Source of the DNA: Oscillospiraceae bacterium
Lineage (GTDB): Bacteria > Bacillota > Clostridia > Oscillospirales > Acutalibacteraceae
Direction: 5' to 3'
Assembly: GCA_031262985.1 (NCBI GenBank)
Contig: JAISGQ010000032.1
Coordinates: forward strand, 1 to 50,445
Length of the DNA: 50,445 nucleotides
Shown here: piece by piece, positions 26,064 to 33,493 of the stretch
Layout: every line of letters begins with the position of its first letter
Numbering within the stretch: the first letter of the stretch is position 1
Notes under the pieces: generated by a model
The model's input: the letters and a program-made list of their open reading frames with translations, nothing else
Databases searched by the model: none
Told to the model about the DNA's origin: nothing
Made by a program: the position numbers and the translations under genes

Positions 26064-27107
26064 TTAGAACTTTCCCGAGCAGAAGTCCTCATTGCATCCG
26101 TTACGGAGTGCCTCCTCAACCGCAACAGCGCAGGCGACAGTCGCGCCTACCATCGGGTTGTTGCCCATTCCGATAAGTCCCATCATCTCAACGTGAGCAG
26201 GAACTGAGGAGGAGCCGGCAAACTGCGCGTCTCCGTGCATTCTGCCCATGGAGTCGGTAAGTCCGTAGGAAGCAGGTCCTGCAGCTACGTTGTCGGGGTG
26301 GAGTGTACGTCCTGTTCCGCCGCCTGAAGCTACGGAGAAGTACTTCTTGCCGTTCTCGTTCGCCCACTTCTTATATGTTCCCGCAACGAGGTGCTGAAAT
26401 CTGGTGGGGTTAGTGGAGTTGCCTGTGATAGAAACGTCAACTCCCTCAGCCTGCATAACAGCCACGCCCTCGAGAACGTCGTTACAGCCGTAGCAGCGAA
26501 CCTTCGCCTTGTCTCCGTCGGAGAAGGCGACCTCGCGGACGACAGAAAGCTTGCCTGTGGAGAAGTCGTAGTCGGTCTCCACATATGTGAAGCCGTTGAT
26601 TCTCGAAATTATATAGGCGGCGTCCTTGCCAAGTCCGTTGAGGATAACACGGAGCGGCTCTTTTCTCGCTCTGTTAGCCGTGCGGGCGATACCTATAGCA
26701 CCCTCTGCGGCTGCGAACGACTCGTGTCCTGCAAGGAAAGCGAAGCACTTTGTGTCCTCGCGAAGGAGCATAGCTCCGAGGTTGCCGTGACCGAGACCTA
26801 CGTTGCGTCTGTCCGCGACAGAGCCGGGGATACAGAACGCCTCAAGTCCGATACCTATAGCAGCGGCGGCGTCCGCGGCGTTTACCGCGTTCTTCTTTAT
26901 AGCTATGGCACAGCCAAGTGTGTACGCCCAGCCGGCGTTCTCAAACGCGATAGGCTGAACTCCCTTAACGATAGCGTTAACGTCAATTCCCTTTTCGAGG
27001 CAGATGTCGCGTGTTTGCTCAATGCTCTCAAAGCCGTACTCCGCACAGCAGGCATTGATTTTGTCTATGCGTCGCTCTCTGCCCTCAAATCTTACTTCAT
27101 TAGCCAT
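26064..27107 (-). CDS. GGGtGRT protein (uncharacterised conserved family)
   Basis: A 347-aa cytoplasmic protein carrying the family motif SGGGTGRTLHPDN. Other conserved-looking stretches are GHGNLGAMLLREDTKCFAF, CYGCNDVLEGVAVM and GLIGMGNNPMVGATVACAVA, rich in glycine and cysteine. The family occurs in anaerobic bacteria and archaea; I know of no assigned reaction. It is paired here with a NifU/IscU-like scaffold 20 nt upstream, a pairing known from other anaerobes. The cysteines and the partner suggest Fe-S or metal handling, by inference only. ATG start with a GGAGG-type site. Confidence 0.85.
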   Translation of the reverse strand: MANEVRFEGRERRIDKINACCAEYGFESIEQTRDICLEKGIDVNAIVKGVQPIAFENAGWAYTLGCAIAIKKNAVNAADAAAAIGIGLEAFCIPGSVADRRNVGLGHGNLGAMLLREDTKCFAFLAGHESFAAAEGAIGIARTANRARKEPLRVILNGLGKDAAYIISRINGFTYVETDYDFSTGKLSVVREVAFSDGDKAKVRCYGCNDVLEGVAVMQAEGVDVSITGNSTNPTRFQHLVAGTYKKWANENGKKYFSVASGGGTGRTLHPDNVAAGPASYGLTDSMGRMHGDAQFAGSSSVPAHVEMMGLIGMGNNPMVGATVACAVAVEEALRNGCNEDFCSGKF

Positions 27108-27127
27108 TTTTAGTATCCTCCTCTCTC

Positions 27128-27820
27128 TTATTCTTCACGCGGGTCGATGTACTTAGCGGCGTTGTCAAATCTGCCGTACTGACCGATGTTGTTCTTGTAT
27201 GCTTCGTCCGGAGACGCGCCGTGGCGGATATCCTCAAGCATCTTGCCGAGCTTTACGAACTGATAGCCCGTAACCTCATCGTTCTCGTCGAGTGCCAGCT
27301 TGAGGACGTAGCCCTCAGCCATTTCCATATAACGAACGCCCTTCGCGGAGGTGGAGTACATAGTACCTACCTGCGAGCGAAGCCCCTTGCCGAGGTCCTC
27401 AAGTCCCGCTCCGACGGGAAGTCCGTCCTCAGAGAAGGCGGTCTGTGTTCTTCCGTATACTATCTGGAGGAAAAGCTCGCGCATAGCTACATTAATAGCG
27501 TCGCACACGAGGTCGGTGTTGAGAGCCTCCAAAATAGTCTTTCCTGTGAGTACCTCAGCCGCCATAGCCGCCGAGTGTGTCATGCCGCTGCATCCGATAG
27601 TTTCGACAAGAGCCTCCTCGATAATGCCGTTCTTGACATTAAGAGAGAGCTTGCAAGCTCCCTGCTGAGGGGCGCACCAGCCTACTCCGTGAGTAAGACC
27701 GCTGATGTCTGTAACCTCGTATGCCTTTACCCAAGCACCTTCAACAGGTATCGGAGCCGGGCCGTGCTTAGGTCCTTTTGCGACCGTGCACATTCTTTCC
27801 ACTTCATGGGAATAATTCAT
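27128..27820 (-). CDS. Fe-S cluster assembly scaffold-like protein, GGGtGRT partner
   Basis: A 230-aa protein resembling an IscU/NifU N-terminal domain with an extension. Candidate cluster cysteines occur in GWCAPQQGACKLSL and ETIGCSGMTHSAAMAAEVL; the latter matches the IscU-type GC..S pattern. The C-terminal part (YVLKLALDENDEVTGYQFV) looks like an added domain. The ATG at 27820 is chosen because AAAGGAG precedes it by ten bases; a longer frame has no ribosome site. It is the first gene of a two-gene operon with GGGtGRT. Confidence 0.8.
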   Translation of the reverse strand: MNYSHEVERMCTVAKGPKHGPAPIPVEGAWVKAYEVTDISGLTHGVGWCAPQQGACKLSLNVKNGIIEEALVETIGCSGMTHSAAMAAEVLTGKTILEALNTDLVCDAINVAMRELFLQIVYGRTQTAFSEDGLPVGAGLEDLGKGLRSQVGTMYSTSAKGVRYMEMAEGYVLKLALDENDEVTGYQFVKLGKMLEDIRHGASPDEAYKNNIGQYGRFDNAAKYIDPREE

Positions 27821-27880
27821 AATAGAAATGCTCCTTTCGCGTAATAATGTCGAATCAACAGGATTCATTCACCGCAAAAC

Positions 27881-27909
27881 AGTATACCAAATATTGTTGA
27901 TTACCGCAA
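27881..27909 (-). promoter_or_regulatory. Probable promoter of the scaffold/GGGtGRT operon
   Basis: Minus strand: TTGCGG, 17-bp spacer, TATACT, about 60 bp upstream of the start. The -10 is good; the -35 is weak. Confidence 0.5.
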
Positions 27910-28040
27910 GGACAAAACGTAAAATTAGCCTTTGTTTTCTGTTAATTATTTGTCATGCAATAAAATCAGGTGAGAACGCGGCATTTTTCTGTGTAAAAAG
28001 TCGAACCTGTTGAATATATTAAAAAATAATTAAAATGCTA

Positions 28041-28069
28041 TTGACAAACAATTATAACTGTGTTATCTT
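28041..28069 (+). promoter_or_regulatory. Probable promoter of the first Amt-PII gene
   Basis: TTGACA, 17-bp spacer, TATCTT. It implies a leader of about 320 nt before the ATG at 28397. Other than the hairpin at 28084-28121, I see no gene in 27910-28396. Confidence 0.65.
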
Positions 28070-28083
28070 TTTAGCAAGATAGC

Positions 28084-28121
28084 AAAGACGCTGCAGACGA
28101 AAAAAAGTTTGCGGCGTCTTT
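28084..28121 (+). promoter_or_regulatory. Promoter-proximal leader hairpin of Amt-PII gene 1
   Basis: AAAGACGCTGCAGAC pairs with GTTTGCGGCGTCTTT over 15 bp (two G-U) with an A-rich 8-nt loop, then TTTTG. It starts about eight nt after the predicted transcription start, so it could work as an attenuator terminator. Confidence 0.6.
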
Positions 28122-28396
28122 TGTTATCACCGTAGCTGTGATAAGCCGTATCACACGTTAGGGGTTTATGCAATACCGATTTGTAATAAAGACATTCTGA
28201 GGATTTGCCGGTTATTTAATTGACCGAAACGGACTGTTGTGGAAGAAGAGTTCGTGTCAATGATGACAGTGCAGGAGAAAATTAAAAACGACAGATGCTT
28301 GATGATTTTATTAAAAATCAGTATCGCACAAAGGTGTGTGGATCTTTAAAGGGAAGAAGATTCACGCGCTTATTTTTATAAGAGGAGGAAATTGTA

Positions 28397-30076
28397 ATGT
28401 ATTCATCAGTTGACACAATTTGGGTATTACTCGGCGCAGTATTGGTATTCTTCATGCAGGCAGGCTTCGCGATGGTAGAAACAGGACTGACCAGAGCTAA
28501 GAACGCAGGTAACATAATCATGAAAAACCTGATGGACTTCGCTCTCGGCACACTGGTTTTCTGGGCGATAGGCTTCGGCATCATGTTCGCAGGAGACGGA
28601 GCTTTATTCGGAGGCTTTGATTTCTTCATTCAGGGCGATTACGGAGTAGAAGGCTCATATCCGTCGGCGGCATTCATCATTTTCCAGACAGTATTCTGTG
28701 CTACAGCGGCGACAATCGTCTCCGGTGCTATGGCTGAGAGAACTAAGTTCTTATCGTACTGCGTATACAGTGTAGTCATCAGCACAGTTATCTATCCTAT
28801 ATCAGGACACTGGATTTGGGGCGGCGGCTGGCTCTCACAGCTCGGTTTCCACGATTTCGCAGGTTCTACGGCTGTTCATATGGTCGGTGGTGTCGCGGCA
28901 TTCGTCGGCGCGGCTATCCTCGGTCCCCGTATCGGCAAGTACGACAAGAAAAAGAAGGCTAAGGCTATTCCCGGTCACAGCCTCACACTGGCGGCTCTCG
29001 GCGTATTCATTCTTTGGTTCTGTTGGTTCGGCTTCAACGGAGCTTCTACAGTCTCTATGACAGGCGATGCTATAGAGGGTGCGGCGAAGATATTCGTAAC
29101 AACTAACCTTGCAGCGGCGGCAGCGGCGTCAGTAGTTATGATAGTCACATGGGTTATCTACAAGAAGCCCGACGTCTCCATGACACTTAACGGCGCACTT
29201 GCAGGTCTCGTAGGTATCACAGCAGGATGTGACGCAGTTTCTCCCGTAGGCGCAGTTTGCATCGGTGCTATCTCAGGTGTTCTCGTAATAGTTGCTGTTG
29301 AGTTCATCGAGAAGGTTCTCAAGGTAGACGACCCCGTAGGAGCTGTTGCAGTTCACGGCGTGTGCGGCGCGGCGGGTACAATCCTCACAGGCGTATTTGC
29401 TCTCGAGGGCGGTTTGCTTTACGGCGGCGGATTGGAGATGCTCACAGTTCAGGCTATCGGCGTAGGCGCAGTTATGGCTTGGGTTGCTGTAACAATGACT
29501 GTTATCTTCTTCCTCATCAAGTTCACAATCGGTCTTCGTGTCACTAAGGAAGAGGAGACTATCGGTCTTGATGTTGAGGAGCACGGCTTAGTAAGCAGCT
29601 ATGCGGACTTCATGCCTGCATACGCTACAGTAGGTGCTGACGCTTCTCCGGCAGTAGTATCATCGACTGCTGTTTCTCCGGACGTTGCTGTTCCTGTATC
29701 TAACAACTCACAGCCGGGCGCTAAGATGTACAACGCGGTTATCGTCACTAAGCAGAATAGATTTGAGACACTCAAGGTTGCTCTCGAGCAGATCGGCATA
29801 ACAGGAATGACTGTATCGCAGGTTCTCGGCTTCGGTATGCAGAAGGGCAGCAAGGAGTACTACCGCGGAGTTGCGGTTGAAACCTCACTCCTTCCTAAGA
29901 TTAAGGTTGAAATCGTTATCTGCAAGGTACCTCTCCAGACTCTCGTTGACACAGTAAAGAAGGCTCTTTACACAGGCGAGATAGGCGACGGCAAGATCTT
30001 CATCTACGACGTTGAGAATGTTATCAAGGTTCGTACAGGCGAAGAGGGCTACGACGCTCTTCAGGACGAGGAATAA
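28397..30076 (+). CDS. Ammonium transporter fused to a PII signal protein domain (copy 1)
   Basis: A 559-aa protein. Residues 1-400 are an Amt channel with about eleven membrane segments (QAGFAMVETG, the twin-His segments STAVHMVGG and AVAVHGVCGAAGT). After a Ser/Ala/Val-rich linker, the last about 110 residues are a GlnB/PII domain: GFGMQKGSKEYYRGVAV is the T-loop with its tyrosine, and YTGEIGDGKIFIYDVE with VRTGEEGYDAL forms the nucleotide-binding B and C loops. The fusion presumably gates its own pore in response to ATP/ADP and 2-oxoglutarate. ATG start with GAGGAGG. Preceded by a leader hairpin and followed by strong terminators. Confidence 0.93.
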   Translation: MYSSVDTIWVLLGAVLVFFMQAGFAMVETGLTRAKNAGNIIMKNLMDFALGTLVFWAIGFGIMFAGDGALFGGFDFFIQGDYGVEGSYPSAAFIIFQTVFCATAATIVSGAMAERTKFLSYCVYSVVISTVIYPISGHWIWGGGWLSQLGFHDFAGSTAVHMVGGVAAFVGAAILGPRIGKYDKKKKAKAIPGHSLTLAALGVFILWFCWFGFNGASTVSMTGDAIEGAAKIFVTTNLAAAAAASVVMIVTWVIYKKPDVSMTLNGALAGLVGITAGCDAVSPVGAVCIGAISGVLVIVAVEFIEKVLKVDDPVGAVAVHGVCGAAGTILTGVFALEGGLLYGGGLEMLTVQAIGVGAVMAWVAVTMTVIFFLIKFTIGLRVTKEEETIGLDVEEHGLVSSYADFMPAYATVGADASPAVVSSTAVSPDVAVPVSNNSQPGAKMYNAVIVTKQNRFETLKVALEQIGITGMTVSQVLGFGMQKGSKEYYRGVAVETSLLPKIKVEIVICKVPLQTLVDTVKKALYTGEIGDGKIFIYDVENVIKVRTGEEGYDALQDEE

Positions 30077-30116
30077 TCCCTAATTTTAAAAGTTCTCAGA
30101 AACTCACTAAAAAAAC

Positions 30117-30163
30117 GAATCAACTCAAAACAAAATAATTCCCTGACCGTTTTGAGTTGATTC
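30117..30163 (+). terminator. Terminator of Amt-PII gene 1
   Basis: A perfect 15-bp stem GAATCAACTCAAAAC/GTTTTGAGTTGATTC, 40 nt after the stop codon. A second hairpin follows at 30192-30227. Confidence 0.7.
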
Positions 30164-30191
30164 AACCTCACTTTCACTATCACTATAACAA

Positions 30192-30227
30192 AGCCTCCTC
30201 GGTTATCTGCTAATAACCGAGGAGGCT
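30192..30227. terminator. Second strong hairpin downstream of Amt-PII gene 1
   Basis: AGCCTCCTCGGTTAT pairs perfectly with its complement around a 6-nt loop, then CTTATAC. Probably a backup terminator. Confidence 0.6.
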
Positions 30228-30257
30228 CTTATACTAAATGACAACCCTTTAAAAACC

Positions 30258-30375
30258 TTGCCATTTCTGGTCGGTCTTTTTACCGCCTTGCATCGTTATC
30301 GTCCTTGCCAAGCAAAAGCAAAGCGGCGTCCTCTGCCTCGCAAGACAGTAAAAATCCTCGACCATAATCTGGCAA
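30258..30375. repeat. Imperfect inverted-repeat element (MITE-like)
   Basis: Ends TTGCCATTTCTGGTCG and CGACCATAATCTGGCAA are inverted copies; inner blocks CTTTTTAC/GTAAAAA and CTTGC/GCAAG also match in order. Total about 118 bp, non-coding, between the Amt-PII and NUDIX genes. Confidence 0.55.
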
Positions 30376-30419
30376 AGTTTAGCCGTCGAAGCAATAACTT
30401 AGAAAACACCAAGAAAATA

Positions 30420-30455
30420 CGGGCAAAAAGCTCTGATTTGTGTGGTTTTTGCCCG
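30420..30455 (-). terminator. Terminator of the NUDIX gene
   Basis: Minus strand: CGGGCAAAAA pairs with TTTTTGCCCG, then TATTTTCTT, 15 nt after the stop at 30470. Confidence 0.7.
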
Positions 30456-30469
30456 TGAAGACTTGATTG

Positions 30470-30946
30470 TTAGGGAGTTAATTTAGTATATATCTCCTTA
30501 GCAGTATTCTCCTCGCTCCACCTCTGCATTTTCGCGTATATCACAGGCAGAATTTCGGGATATGTCAGCTTGTCAGGATATTCGGAAAATTCCCTGACCT
30601 CCTCCATCTCAAACTCCGGCGGCAGTTCGCCCAATTGTTCTATGCAGGCGTAAAAAACCTGCCCGCACATACTGCCGGACACGGTTTGCACCTCATAGTC
30701 AAAGGCGGGAGTTATGCAAAAATCCACCGCGCCTGTCTCCTCTTGCAGTTCGCGCTTGGCGCAGTCGAGAGGCGACTCGCCTTGCTCGATATGCCCGCCT
30801 GCCGTCTCCCATGTGCAGCGGTTTTTGTGGCGGCAGTACAGCCACTTGTCGCCTGCCGCGCCCAATTTTGCAAATATCACAGTGAAGGTATAATTTTTCA
30901 GCGTGTCAAGCTCGTGGGTAATAACTCGTGTTATCGGCTCTACCAT
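30470..30946 (-). CDS. NUDIX hydrolase, 158 aa
   Basis: A cytoplasmic pyrophosphohydrolase. The Nudix box reads GGHIEQGESPLDCAKRELQ then EETGA, a complete match to Gx5Ex7REUxEExGU. The N-terminal CRHKNRCTWETAGGH and the length resemble MutT-like or ADP-ribose/NTP-cleaning enzymes, but the substrate cannot be deduced. ATG start with AAGGGG. Monocistronic. Confidence 0.88.
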   Translation of the reverse strand: MVEPITRVITHELDTLKNYTFTVIFAKLGAAGDKWLYCRHKNRCTWETAGGHIEQGESPLDCAKRELQEETGAVDFCITPAFDYEVQTVSGSMCGQVFYACIEQLGELPPEFEMEEVREFSEYPDKLTYPEILPVIYAKMQRWSEENTAKEIYTKLTP

Positions 30947-31229
30947 GTCAATCCCCTTCGTTTGCAGATGGTTTTGTGAGTATAGTTAATTATACTTCTC
31001 CTGCATGATTGCTGTTATCCTGTTTTTTGTCAACATATATTGAGAATATTTAACACAATATTAATTTTTATCCTATATGGAAATAAAGTGCTTGCCTTTT
31101 TGTGTGAATTATGGGAAAATGTATAGCATAATACGAGAATGAGGATGGATTTAAGCTTCCGCGGCAGTTAGAACAGGAGCTTTATGTTTTACGCTTTCCC
31201 CCTCCTCTACGAAAGGATGAAAACACAAC

Positions 31230-32330
31230 ATGGCAAATAAAGTAAACAAGGACGATTTCGACTTCCTCTCCGATATAGATAAATTTATCGGCGGAGAAGA
31301 GCAGGCGGAGGATGAACTCGAGGATACAGCTGAGTTCGACTCTGAGGATTTTGACGGAGATATGGAGGAGTTTGATTACGACGAGGATGAACTTGATTCC
31401 GAGGACTTTGACGAGGATGAGCTTAACTCCATATTCAAGTCAAGGAGCGAGCAGAAAAAGGAGTCAAAGCTTCGGAGCATCTATCTTGCCTCCCGCGAAA
31501 AACTGTCTGAGATATTTGCACCTGTCGTCAAATTCTTCAGCGTCAATGTGAGCGTCAAAATTTCGGTAATCGCCCTCTCTGCGGCGGCAGTGCTCGCAAT
31601 TTCCGTTGTTACTGGATTGTGGCTGTACGGCACAGTAAACAAGCTGACAACCGATATAACAATAGAGCAGTTCCAATCGCAGTTTAACGCTGTCTCCGCC
31701 TCCGACGTTTCAACGGAGGACGGTTCGCAGTATCTGCTGTTCGGGGAGATGATGAAGGATACTACTCACAACAAGATTGAAGATGAGGACGTAGCCGCGC
31801 TTCGCAAGGGCGAGGACGTCAAGCTGTTTGACGATTTCATGACCCTTCGTGCGGATATAAAGGGAGATAATATTGTGTCCCTCAGCCTTTTCTGCAAGTT
31901 TGACGAATTTGTCGCGAAATACACAAAGCCTGAGAATCCCTACGCCAACATATATTTCGGCGATGAGGTGACTATGCGATACTACACATACGCCGGAATG
32001 ATTCTTGCCGGCTTTGTGGAGACTGAAGAGCAGGGTACAGCTATCACATCTGCGTACAGCGGAGTTGAGTCCGCACTTAGCATGGCTCAGTACGGAACAA
32101 AACAAGAGGACGGCTCTATCACATACAAAATTAACGGTCTTACTTACATATTTATGGTAGACCCGACCACCAACAATGCAAGCGTATCTGTTGAGCTTCA
32201 GCAAAAGACGCGATACACCGCCGATTTCTCGTGGTTTACGGATATATTTAAGGCGGAGGAGAAGCCGGTGATTCCGGTCTCCGATACGAATCTCTCCGGT
32301 TCGGATCTTTCGGCAACCGACGCGGAGTAG
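31230..32330 (+). CDS. Acidic single-pass membrane protein, 366 aa
   Basis: Residues 1-70 are strongly acidic and low-complexity (DEDELDSEDFDEDEL). A basic patch (KSRSEQKKESKLR) and one transmembrane helix at about 110-132 (VSVKISVIALSAAAVLAISV) follow, then an extracytoplasmic domain of about 230 residues without cysteine. The topology is N-in, C-out. No family recognised. ATG start preceded by GAAAGGATG. It stands alone between the NUDIX gene and a convergent glycosyltransferase. Confidence 0.65.
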   Translation: MANKVNKDDFDFLSDIDKFIGGEEQAEDELEDTAEFDSEDFDGDMEEFDYDEDELDSEDFDEDELNSIFKSRSEQKKESKLRSIYLASREKLSEIFAPVVKFFSVNVSVKISVIALSAAAVLAISVVTGLWLYGTVNKLTTDITIEQFQSQFNAVSASDVSTEDGSQYLLFGEMMKDTTHNKIEDEDVAALRKGEDVKLFDDFMTLRADIKGDNIVSLSLFCKFDEFVAKYTKPENPYANIYFGDEVTMRYYTYAGMILAGFVETEEQGTAITSAYSGVESALSMAQYGTKQEDGSITYKINGLTYIFMVDPTTNNASVSVELQQKTRYTADFSWFTDIFKAEEKPVIPVSDTNLSGSDLSATDAE

Positions 32331-32343
32331 GAGCAGCTTTTTA

Positions 32344-32512
32344 GTTGACAGTTGACAGTTGACAAGTGACAGTTATCCGCCTCGACGGCGGGGATTTCAA
32401 ACGGAAAATTATCTGACGACAACAATCGGGCTTTTTTCAGCGAAAAAGAATAGTAAAAAGGAGCGGCTTGCCGCTCCTTTTTACTATTAATTGTCACTTG
32501 TCACTTGTCAAC
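32344..32512. repeat. MITE-like element with GTTGACA-type terminal inverted repeats
   Basis: The left end GTTGACAGTTGACAAGTGAC and the right end GTCACTTGTCACTTGTCAAC are inverted repeats enclosing about 115 bp. The right end touches the stop codon of the glycosyltransferase gene (32513). Confidence 0.65.
32451..32486. terminator. Bidirectional terminator inside the MITE-like element
   Basis: TAGTAAAAAGGAGCGGC pairs perfectly over 17 bp with GCCGCTCCTTTTTACTA around TT. It can serve both convergent genes. Confidence 0.8.
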
Positions 32513-33436
32513 TCAGTCGTCGTCAGACGCCGCTGTTTCCGACACAATATACCTCGGGCGGCACTTTATCTCCTCGTAGATTCTGGCGATGTAGCTGCCG
32601 ATAATCCCCAGACTTAGCATAGTAGCCGCGCCGATAATCAGCTCAATAATAATTACCGTAGTAAATCCGCCGAGAGCCTTCCCCGAAAACTTCATGTAGA
32701 GCGACTGCACGCCCAGCACCAACGCTCCGATAAAGAACAGAACGCCGATTACCCACACAATCTGCATGGGAGCGGAGGTGAAGGAGGCGATATTGGTCAG
32801 CGCGTACTTCATGAGCTTCCATGTAGACCACTTAGATTCGCCCCTCGCCCTCTCTGCCACCTCGAACGGCACGGAGACTGTGCGAAACCCAATCCACGAG
32901 GAGAGGGCGCGGAAGAAAGCTCCCCTCTCGGGCATTTCGATAAGCGCGTCCACTGCGCGTCTGCCCAGCAGCTTGAAGTCGGAGGCGGAGTTCATATCCA
33001 CCTTAGTCGCCGCGCTGATTGCGGAGTAGAAAAGCTTCGCGCTCATCTTATATAGAAAGCTCTCCTTTCCTCTCGAGGACTTCACTCCCTCGACTACCTC
33101 AAAGCCGTCCTCCCACATATTGTACATGGCGATGAGAGTTTTCGGAGGGTGCTGCAGGTCGCAGTCCATCACGGCAACGCAGTCGCCCTTCGCGGATTTC
33201 AGCCCCGCGAAAATCGCCGCCTCCTTGCCGAAATTGCGGGAGAACCTAAGCCCCCTTATGTGCGGGCTGTTCTTCGCCTCGCAGGATATGCCAGTCCACG
33301 TCCCGTCAGTCGAGCCGTCGTCCACGAAAATAAGCTCATATTCTATCCCATTGCTCTTGAGGACGTCCGATATTTCAAATGCCGCGAGGGCAATCATCTC
33401 CTCCTCGTTGTAGGCGGGAATAACTACAGACAGCAT
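32513..33436 (-). CDS. Family 2 glycosyltransferase (DPM1/GtrB type)
   Basis: A 307-aa membrane-bound enzyme. The GT-A domain has VVIPAYNEEEMI, FVDDGSTDGT (nucleotide-sugar Asp pair) and VMDCDLQHPP (metal Asp). Two C-terminal transmembrane helices anchor it, as in polyprenyl-phosphate glucosyl/mannosyl transferases. It probably charges undecaprenyl phosphate with a sugar for surface glycans. ATG 33436 is chosen because AGGGAGG lies seven bases before; that site is part of a strong hairpin (33444-33485), so translation may be controlled. Confidence 0.87.
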   Translation of the reverse strand: MLSVVIPAYNEEEMIALAAFEISDVLKSNGIEYELIFVDDGSTDGTWTGISCEAKNSPHIRGLRFSRNFGKEAAIFAGLKSAKGDCVAVMDCDLQHPPKTLIAMYNMWEDGFEVVEGVKSSRGKESFLYKMSAKLFYSAISAATKVDMNSASDFKLLGRRAVDALIEMPERGAFFRALSSWIGFRTVSVPFEVAERARGESKWSTWKLMKYALTNIASFTSAPMQIVWVIGVLFFIGALVLGVQSLYMKFSGKALGGFTTVIIIELIIGAATMLSLGIIGSYIARIYEEIKCRPRYIVSETAASDDD

Positions 33437-33443
33437 AAATAAG

Positions 33444-33485
33444 CCTCCCTGTGTATGTAATACTAATATTATACACACAGGGAGG
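33444..33485 (-). terminator. Hairpin between paaK and the glycosyltransferase gene, covering its ribosome site
   Basis: Minus strand: CCTCCCTGTGTGTAT pairs with ATACACAGGGAGG with a 2-nt bulge. AGGGAGG is also the ribosome site of the glycosyltransferase gene. No T-run follows, so it may act less as a terminator than as a translation block on read-through transcripts. Confidence 0.55.
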
Positions 33486-33493
33486 TGTCTTTA

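Noticed and set aside
28125-28396. Named riboswitch in the long Amt-PII leader
   Set aside because: I could not match any known riboswitch core. Only the promoter-proximal hairpin is well supported.
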